A stretch of DNA of 11,075 nucleotides from Syntrophales bacterium (lineage in GTDB: Bacteria > Desulfobacterota > Syntrophia > Syntrophales > UBA8958): the NCBI GenBank assembly GCA_023231165.1, contig JALNVY010000068.1, positions 1 through 11,075 of the forward strand, read 5' to 3'. Shown in pieces: positions 6,421-11,075 of this stretch. The position numbers and the translations under genes are program-made. The notes beneath the pieces were generated by a model. It saw only the letters and a program-made list of their open reading frames with translations. It did not search any database and was not told the DNA's origin. Every line of letters starts with the position of its first letter. Positions within the stretch are counted from its first letter, which is position 1.

Positions 6421-9021
6421 ATGAACTTCAGTAAATGGTCTTCATCAATATCGATTGAGAGTAAAGGTCTCAACTATCGCCTGACCATAATCTTCAGCCT
6501 TTTCTTTCTCGTTCCCCTCCTTGGATTTTTATTTTTTGCCATTAAATATGATATCCTTGACGATGAATATATTCCTATATATTTTATTTCACTCCTCATC
6601 TTTTCCCTCTTCGGTTACTCAATGATCCGGAAGATTTTTGACACTATTGCTCAGGTTTCCAAAAATGTAACTGAGTCTACAGCCCATCAGCTTTCGGGAA
6701 CCCGGCAGGATGCCGCTAATGAGTTGGAAGGGATTGTCGTATCATTTCAGTCCCTCGAGAGGGAATTAAGATCAAGTTTCGGGCAGTTGCGTGAGAAGGT
6801 GTCGCAGATTTCCACCTTGAAGGAACTATCGGATCTTTGTTATGTGACCTTTGACACGGAAGATCTATTTTTCATAACCCTGGAAAGGGCCTTAAAACTC
6901 GTCAACGCCGATATTGGTACAGTGCTGATTCTGGAGCGTCCCCGGCGGGAAAACTTCATTGTCCAGGCCAGCATTGGCCATGGAGATAAAGTAAAAAAGG
7001 GAGACCGTATAGATTTTGGAGCCAGTATAGCGAAGTTTGCCGTGATAAACAAGTCTCCCCTTCTGGTTTCAGATATTGAGACGGATAATCGTTTCAGCCG
7101 CGTGAACCGGGAACAATACGGCACAAAATCATTCCTCTGCATGCCACTGAAAGGAATCAACGCGGTCATCGGCGTGTTGACCATATCGAGAAGATCGGGA
7201 GATATGCCTTTTACTCAGGAGGATGCCGATATCCTCACTCCTTTGTTGAGCAATGCCGCCTTCACCTACGACAATCTGGCGCTGACGAAGGCCGATGCGG
7301 AAAAGAACCAGCTTGTCAAAGTCATGGACATGGGATTTAAAATGACCGAGGCAAAAGCTATGGATCTCGATATGATCCACGCCTTCTTTTACCAGTTGCG
7401 GAGCGCTGTTCCTTTTGATCTGGCCATTGCCATGGTGGCCAAAAAGGACTATCCATCAACTTTATATATTTTTGATTATCTCGCGAACATGCCTGCTGAT
7501 CTGGTGAGGAACATGGATTATCCCTGCCAGGGTTCCCTGCTGGACAAGGTCATGCAGCAGGGAAATACGATGATCATCAATCGTCTGGAACACAGTACCC
7601 ATCCTGTCGAACAGGAGCTCTTTCACAGACAACAGTTGCAATCCGTCGGCCTGTCTGCGTTGCACAGCAAGGGGGAATGCTCAGGCATTCTCGTCCTAGG
7701 CTCTCAGCAGGAAGGCGCCTTCACGGAACGACAGGAGCAGCTGGAACTGGTAGCCAGCCTCCTGTCTATGGCCTTGGAGAGAGAGCGTCTTTCCGGCATG
7801 GTTGACAAGAGAGATCAGGAAATGGATTTCATGAAGCAAATTGGAAGCATTCTTGCCGCTTCGACATTTGACATTGATGAGGTTATAAAACATACCCTGC
7901 AAATGATCCAGACGGTTATCAATGTTGAAGCAGGTTCGCTGCTGCTTCTCGAAGATGATGAACTCGTTTTCAAGGAATCATTCAATTCCAACGGGATCGT
8001 TAACCTTGCTGAACTCAAGAAACTGAAACTAAAGCTGGGGATGGGTATTGCCGGTTATGTGGCGACGAGGGGGGAGCCGATCCTGCTTCGGGATGTGCGT
8101 TCGTCCCAATATTTTCATCCCCTTATGGATGAGAAGACTGGTTTTACGACCAAATCAGTGCTATGTGTGCCCCTGATTTCCAAGGGAAGGGTGCTGGGGG
8201 TGATCGAGGTACTCAATAAGCTCAAAGAAGAATTCACTGATGGGGATCTTCAGCTTCTTCAGTCCATTGGCACATCGGTAAGTATTGCTCTTGAAAATGC
8301 CAGATTGTATCAGAAGACGCTCGCGATGGCTGAACAGGAACGTTCTATCAGGGGCATGTTTCAAAAGTTTGTTCCGAAAGAGGTGGTGGACCGGATTGCT
8401 CACAATGTGACGATGGATCTGCCCGTTACTGAGGAGCTTCGCATGTTGACGATGCTTAACATCGATCTGCGTGAATTCTCCTCCCTCTCCATGAATATTG
8501 GCCCCAGAAAAACGGTGGCGATGCTGAATCACTTCTTCACCGTGATGGGGGAGATCATTTTCAAGCATCGGGGGATTGTGGACAAATATCTGGGGGACGG
8601 CTTTTTAGCCCTCTTTGGCGCCCCTTTATCCTCTTCCTACGACGCGGATAATGCCATCAGCGCGGCCCTTGAGATGCAGGCGGCGATGACAGAGGTGAAC
8701 GAGTTCGCGAAGAAGCTCATTGACAAGCCACTGAAAATGGGAATAAGCATTCATACTGGTGAGGCGGTGGTAGGGAATATCGGCTTTGAGAAAAAAATGG
8801 ATTATTCCGTAATAGGCGACGCCGTCAACATCGTGTTTCGGCTCCAGGGTATGACGAAGTTGTGGCCAAACTCGATTTTAATGACGGAAAAGACCTATCA
8901 GTCGGTGATTCGTTCAGTTGTGGATGTGAGGAAGATAGAGTTTGCCGAAGCATCTCCGCAAATAGGCAATCTGGCTATTTACGAGGTTCTCGGTCAGAAG
9001 CATAGAAATAATTTACAATAA
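6421..9021 (+). CDS. Membrane-anchored triple-GAF class III adenylate cyclase
   Basis: Probably makes cAMP in response to a signal read by its GAF domains. The 866-residue protein has two membrane helices (about 21-41 and 50-68) joined by a short acidic loop, then a HAMP-like or coiled-coil linker (70-130). Three GAF-like domains follow at about 143-287, 312-455 (most divergent) and 484-628. The class III cyclase domain spans about 672-815. Its metal aspartates are D682 and D726 (KYLGD), the substrate lysine is K722, Ser796 sits at the second base-selecting site, and the transition-state residues are N803 and R807. The catalytic set is therefore complete. Ser at 796 suggests the IIIb subclass and ATP rather than GTP. 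The third GAF has a near NKFDE motif (N599, K600, F605, D609, but Leu610). AGGAG sits five bases before the ATG. The gene diverges from rpsF and is followed by a 58-residue gene. Confidence 0.9.
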   Translation: MNFSKWSSSISIESKGLNYRLTIIFSLFFLVPLLGFLFFAIKYDILDDEYIPIYFISLLIFSLFGYSMIRKIFDTIAQVSKNVTESTAHQLSGTRQDAANELEGIVVSFQSLERELRSSFGQLREKVSQISTLKELSDLCYVTFDTEDLFFITLERALKLVNADIGTVLILERPRRENFIVQASIGHGDKVKKGDRIDFGASIAKFAVINKSPLLVSDIETDNRFSRVNREQYGTKSFLCMPLKGINAVIGVLTISRRSGDMPFTQEDADILTPLLSNAAFTYDNLALTKADAEKNQLVKVMDMGFKMTEAKAMDLDMIHAFFYQLRSAVPFDLAIAMVAKKDYPSTLYIFDYLANMPADLVRNMDYPCQGSLLDKVMQQGNTMIINRLEHSTHPVEQELFHRQQLQSVGLSALHSKGECSGILVLGSQQEGAFTERQEQLELVASLLSMALERERLSGMVDKRDQEMDFMKQIGSILAASTFDIDEVIKHTLQMIQTVINVEAGSLLLLEDDELVFKESFNSNGIVNLAELKKLKLKLGMGIAGYVATRGEPILLRDVRSSQYFHPLMDEKTGFTTKSVLCVPLISKGRVLGVIEVLNKLKEEFTDGDLQLLQSIGTSVSIALENARLYQKTLAMAEQERSIRGMFQKFVPKEVVDRIAHNVTMDLPVTEELRMLTMLNIDLREFSSLSMNIGPRKTVAMLNHFFTVMGEIIFKHRGIVDKYLGDGFLALFGAPLSSSYDADNAISAALEMQAAMTEVNEFAKKLIDKPLKMGISIHTGEAVVGNIGFEKKMDYSVIGDAVNIVFRLQGMTKLWPNSILMTEKTYQSVIRSVVDVRKIEFAEASPQIGNLAIYEVLGQKHRNNLQ

Positions 9022-9048
9022 ATATTAAAGAAGGAGGTATTGTTTTTT

Positions 9049-9225
9049 ATGGCAACGATCATGCCGGACAGCGATGATGTACAAAGGGCGATTAAGTGGA
9101 TTTCGCAGTGTATTGAAGAGAAGCCGGGTCAATCTATTCCGAAGCTTATCGAACAGGCGGTTTTCAAGTTCGATCTTTCACCTGTAGACAGTGAATTTTT
9201 AATGGGGTTCTTTAAAAAGCGTTAA
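9049..9225 (+). CDS. Small conserved-looking protein of unknown function
   Basis: A 58-residue soluble protein beginning MATIMPDSDDVQRAIKWI. It is predicted mostly helical, with an N-terminal amphipathic helix (about 8-23), a second helix over IPKLIEQAVFKFD (about 30-42), and the tail SPVDSEFLMGFFKKR. There is no cysteine pair, signal peptide or membrane segment. I do not recognise the family, though it has the look of a short conserved protein of Deltaproteobacteria. The ribosome site GAAGGAGGT is nearly perfect and lies ten bases before this ATG; a TTG at 9040 would be only one base away, so it is rejected. The start lies 27 bp after the adenylate cyclase stop, so the two are probably co-transcribed. 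A role as regulator or partner of the cyclase is only a thought. Confidence 0.75.
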   Translation: MATIMPDSDDVQRAIKWISQCIEEKPGQSIPKLIEQAVFKFDLSPVDSEFLMGFFKKR

Positions 9226-9295
9226 TAGGCGGATGTGTCGGGGATTGTCGATACAGACACAATGGGTACTAGATAAAATAAAGAGGAGAATGTTA

Positions 9296-9523
9296 ATGAA
9301 AAAACTGCTGATTGCATGGGTGATTATCATGCTCTGCGGTTGCTGCGGGGCGACGATCAAGGAATCTGAGTTTTTCAAACATGATTCGGTGTACAAGGAC
9401 TGGAGTCACCTGGGGTTCAGCTGGATTGGCTATCGCAACATCGATCAGTATGACGTCAATAAATCGAAGGCCCGAAATTGGTGGGGCATTACCAAACCAT
9501 ACTATCCTGATTCAAAAAAATAG
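9296..9523 (+). CDS. Short lipoprotein, function unknown
   Basis: A 75-residue protein with a lipoprotein leader: MKK, a hydrophobic stretch LLIAWVIIM, then LCGC as lipobox with Cys16 as the likely lipidated residue. Cys14 and Cys17 are adjacent and unusual. The mature part, about 60 residues, is aromatic-rich and charged (VYKDWSHLGFSW, NWWGITKPYYP). I do not recognise the family. The ATG at 9296 is preferred because AGAGGAGA lies six bases upstream, whereas an ATG at 9290 abuts it. The gap of 70 bp after the 58-residue gene leaves open whether it belongs to that operon; TAAAAT at 9274-9279 could be a -10 but has no good -35. Confidence 0.72.
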   Translation: MKKLLIAWVIIMLCGCCGATIKESEFFKHDSVYKDWSHLGFSWIGYRNIDQYDVNKSKARNWWGITKPYYPDSKK

Positions 9524-9561
9524 ATACAAAGGCTCAGGTATTCGAAAAAATAATTATTTCC

Positions 9562-9601
9562 GCGCAGGCTGACGACTTTGCAGAAAATCGTCAGCCTGCG
9601 C
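9562..9601. terminator. Perfect 14-bp inverted repeat, probable bidirectional terminator
   Basis: Arms GCGCAGGCTGACGA (9562-9575) and TCGTCAGCCTGCGC (9588-9601) are perfectly complementary around a 12-base loop. It lies 38 bp after the lipoprotein gene stop. On the plus strand a short TGTTTTCTGTT follows after about eight bases. On the minus strand a T-run (ATTATTTTTT) comes about ten bases after the stem. Both runs are more distant than in a standard intrinsic terminator, so efficiency is uncertain. Confidence 0.55.
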
Positions 9602-9633
9602 AAAGCCTGTTTTCTGTTACCTCCCTTCGGCAA

Positions 9634-9843
9634 TTACACGCACTTTATGAGGATTTCAATGTCCAATGCCGCCAACTTGTTCAGATATTTCATGTAATTC
9701 ATGTAACTTGACGTAAATTCCGGGACCCTGCAGCTCAGTTCTGCTCCCATATCAATCTCCATTCCCTCCTCGAGAACAAGGTCGATTTCAAGCCCCTGGA
9801 AGGTTACATCCTCTTTGCCGATTAAGTCCCTAAAAGTCTTGTA
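9634..9843 (-). pseudogene. Unrecognised minus-strand reading frame, possible gene remnant
   Basis: A stop-free stretch of 69 codons ending at TAA 9634-9636 reads TFRDLIGKEDVTFQGLEIDL and later MGAELSCRVPEF and YMNYMKYLNKLAALDIEIL. The composition looks protein-like, with alternating strand and helix patterns. There is no start codon in its first 27 codons, and a stop precedes it. It is either a short gene starting at ATG 9750 (GGAG six bases upstream, giving about 38 residues) or the C-terminal remains of a longer decayed gene. The inverted repeat at 9562-9601 lies just past its stop, as a terminator would. I do not recognise a family. The rest of the 447-bp interval 9524-9970 holds no other gene. 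Confidence 0.3.
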
Positions 9844-9847
9844 TTAC

Positions 9848-9871
9848 GAAAGATAAAATTTTCTATCTTTC
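9848..9871. promoter_or_regulatory. AT-rich dyad upstream of the peroxiredoxin gene
   Basis: GAAAGATA (9848-9855) and TATCTTTC (9864-9871) are perfect complements, and the eight bases between them continue the symmetry with one mismatched pair. No T-run follows on the plus strand. It lies about 100 bp before the peroxiredoxin start, upstream of the AT-rich block TATAAATATAGTA (9938-9950), which may hold its -10. The size and symmetry suit a dimeric repressor site, but no known regulator consensus is recognised. Confidence 0.3.
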
Positions 9872-9970
9872 CTGTTGGCAACGTGCCATAGTAACAAAGG
9901 TAGTTATCTCAACAATGGGGAAGTAACGCCTCTCATTTATAAATATAGTACAAGGAGGAGGATCGGATCT

Positions 9971-10432
9971 ATGGAAAACAAGGGTATAGGCGTGGGAAAA
10001 AAGGCGAAGGATTTTATTCTCAGGGATCAGAAGGGTCAGGAATTTATCCTTTCTGAATATCCAGGCAGAAAGGTGCTCCTTTCTTTTCATCCCCTGGCAT
10101 GGACGCCGATTTGCGCCAGCCAGATGAAGGATCTTGAGAAAAACCGTAAAATATTCGAAAGATATAATACTATAGCCGTAGGAGTGAGTGTCGATAGTGT
10201 GCCCTGCAAAGCGGCGTGGGCAAAAAGCCTGAAGATCCATTACACCCGTCTGCTTGCAGATTTCTGGCCTCATGGCGCCGTGGCAAAATCGTTGGGAATC
10301 CTCCGCACGGAAGGTTTTTCTGAACGGGCCAACATCATCATCGATGAAAAAGGCAAGGTGAGCTATGTCAAGATCTATTCCATCAAGGAATTGCCTGATA
10401 TAAAGGAAATCATTCAGCTTCTGATGCCATAA
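9971..10432 (+). CDS. Peroxiredoxin of the AhpC/TSA family (AhpE/Bcp-like)
   Basis: A thiol peroxidase that reduces hydrogen peroxide or organic peroxides in the cytoplasm. The 153-residue protein is a lone thioredoxin-fold domain with no signal peptide. The active-site pattern PxxxTxxC is intact (P41, T45, C48, in PLAWTPIC), so Cys48 is the peroxidatic cysteine. Arg119 in GFSERANIIID matches the conserved arginine. A second cysteine, Cys79, sits in SVDSVPCKAAWA, after the strand that carries VSVDS, and might resolve the sulfenic acid; many one-Cys members lack it. The length matches AhpE- or Bcp-like proteins rather than the longer typical 2-Cys enzymes. The start at 9971 is supported by AAGGAGGAGGA about nine bases upstream; the open frame from 9875 has no better site. 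It is followed after 68 bp by an exported protein gene, which may share its transcript. Confidence 0.9.
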   Translation: MENKGIGVGKKAKDFILRDQKGQEFILSEYPGRKVLLSFHPLAWTPICASQMKDLEKNRKIFERYNTIAVGVSVDSVPCKAAWAKSLKIHYTRLLADFWPHGAVAKSLGILRTEGFSERANIIIDEKGKVSYVKIYSIKELPDIKEIIQLLMP

Positions 10433-10500
10433 AATGAGATACTTATAAACGGATCTGCGAGGGAATGAGGCCAACTCTTTAAAAGGTCAAGGAACGAGAA

Positions 10501-10968
10501 ATGCTTAAGAAAACTAAATTTTGCTTATCAATAATGCTTTTTACACTTCTGTCTGCGGCAGTTTGTCACGGGCAGGCTGTTTTTCTTGCAAGAAAAGCCC
10601 TGGGGGCCGTGCAACATCTGACCAACTCCGTTACCGGCAGCGGTAGCGGCGCCGCGCAGCAACAGGAAGTGGGTTCTGTTCTCCTGGAGACCGATGCGAA
10701 CAAGGTATACGCAACTGCCCTGCGGATCATTCAGGGAAACCCGAAATTCCAAATCATAGCCAGGGATGATGTAAGCAAGAAAATCGATTTCACCGATAGC
10801 AAAAGGGAGGCGGTCATCAGGGTTAGCCAACTCCAGGACAATATCGCACAGATTCTCGTAAGCTCCGTTACTACATCGGGGACAAAGGAAGATCCTTCCT
10901 TTGTCGTGAACGGGATTTTGCAGGTATGCAAAGAAATGAATGTTCAATGCTCCCTATCCGGAAACTAG
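10501..10968 (+). CDS. Small exported protein, unknown function
   Basis: A 155-residue protein with a Sec signal peptide: MLKKTK, a hydrophobic core (8-21) and a likely cut after GQA (residue 26). A Gly/Ser/Ala/Gln linker (about 45-56) leads to a compact domain (57-152) with the pattern LLETDANKVYATALRIIQ, FQIIARDDVSKKIDF, EAVIRVSQLQDNIAQILVSS. This alternation resembles the small alpha/beta domains of periplasmic proteins such as DUF3568, but I cannot assign a family. It has Cys142 and Cys150 near the end, which could form a disulfide. The ATG has AAGGAA six bases upstream. Beyond its stop, AAGATA (10969-10974) and TATCTT (11004-11009) with an inner GGTG/CACC pair make a weak hairpin that might end transcription before the convergent tRNA gene. 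Confidence 0.8.
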   Translation: MLKKTKFCLSIMLFTLLSAAVCHGQAVFLARKALGAVQHLTNSVTGSGSGAAQQQEVGSVLLETDANKVYATALRIIQGNPKFQIIARDDVSKKIDFTDSKREAVIRVSQLQDNIAQILVSSVTTSGTKEDPSFVVNGILQVCKEMNVQCSLSGN

Positions 10969-11026
10969 AAGATACATAAGCTAAGGTGGATAACACCGGA
11001 CATTATCTTGACCATGGATTATGAAT

Positions 11027-11075
11027 TGGTGGGCGATCCGGGACTCGAACCCGGGGCCTTTGGCTTCGGAGGCCG
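11027..11075 (-). tRNA. tRNA-Arg (CCG anticodon), 3' part, cut by window end
   Basis: On the minus strand the segment ends with encoded CCA (11027-11029), discriminator A and acceptor strand ATCGCCC. The T arm has stem CCGGG / CCCGG around loop TTCGAGT. Before it lie a five-base variable loop AGGCC and an anticodon loop CTCCGAA with CCG at 11067-11069, which reads CGG (Arg). The anticodon stem shows three G-C pairs (GGC/GCC) and then a C-A mismatch in the fourth pair. The D arm and 5' acceptor strand are beyond the window, so identity rests on the anticodon only. Confidence 0.85.

Noticed and set aside
9235..9261. TGTGTC / GACACA hairpin before the lipoprotein gene
   Set aside because: Six-pair stem with a 15-base loop and a competing fold; too weak to call a terminator or switch.
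9688..9711. Direct repeat CATGTAATT / CATGTAACT
   Set aside because: Two short units only; most simply explained by the tyrosine-methionine repeat of the minus-strand reading frame.
9863..10474. 203-codon minus-strand frame across the peroxiredoxin
   Set aside because: Antisense shadow; the plus-strand gene has the active-site motif and a strong ribosome site.
1..11075. CRISPR arrays, insertion sequences, phage genes
   Set aside because: No spaced direct repeats, no transposase, integrase or structural phage gene were found in any frame.

Overview
The window looks like a stretch of a Deltaproteobacterial (Desulfobacterota) chromosome of moderate GC. The main clue is the minus-strand order rpsF - rpsR - DUF2232 membrane protein - rplI - dnaB, which I know from that group. 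The syntrophic/Syntrophales-type lineage is only a guess, as no rRNA is present. Strong Shine-Dalgarno sequences and TTGACA-type promoters fit a Gram-negative bacterium, as do the signal-peptide and lipoprotein leaders and a sigma-32 gene.

Layout. (1) Positions 1-1434, minus strand: a two-gene operon in which a DacZ-like diadenylate cyclase (c-di-AMP synthase) is followed 12 bp later by clpB, of which only the first 185 codons are in the window. (2) Positions 1435-1577: a divergent control region with back-to-back TTGACA promoters for the cyclase-clpB operon and for rpoH. (3) Positions 1572-2453, plus strand: rpoH. This makes a compact heat-shock locus (sigma-32, disaggregase) with a second-messenger enzyme built in. 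(4) Positions 2466-2584: the convergent gap between rpoH and dnaB holds a large imperfect inverted repeat with a central hairpin, which looks like a dispersed intergenic element. (5) Positions 2587-6202, minus strand: rpsF, rpsR (zinc-binding form), DUF2232, rplI and dnaB. The rpsF leader carries a hairpin with a CCCGA loop, a candidate S6:S18 autoregulatory site. Another hairpin, preceded by a possible internal promoter, lies before DUF2232.

(6) Positions 6421-9225, plus strand: a membrane-anchored protein with three GAF-like domains and a C-terminal class III adenylate cyclase domain, then a 58-residue protein. (7) Positions 9296-10968: a short lipoprotein, a 447-bp interval (terminator-like perfect inverted repeat, unrecognised minus-strand reading frame, AT-rich dyad), a thiol peroxidase of the AhpC/TSA type, and a small exported protein. 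(8) Positions 11027-11075: the 3' part of a minus-strand tRNA, probably tRNA-Arg(CCG), cut by the window end.

Common themes: housekeeping (replication, ribosome) in the middle, stress response at the left, and small envelope and redox genes at the right. Two different nucleotide second messengers, c-di-AMP and probably cAMP, are made by enzymes encoded within 10 kb. I see no CRISPR array, insertion sequence or phage gene.
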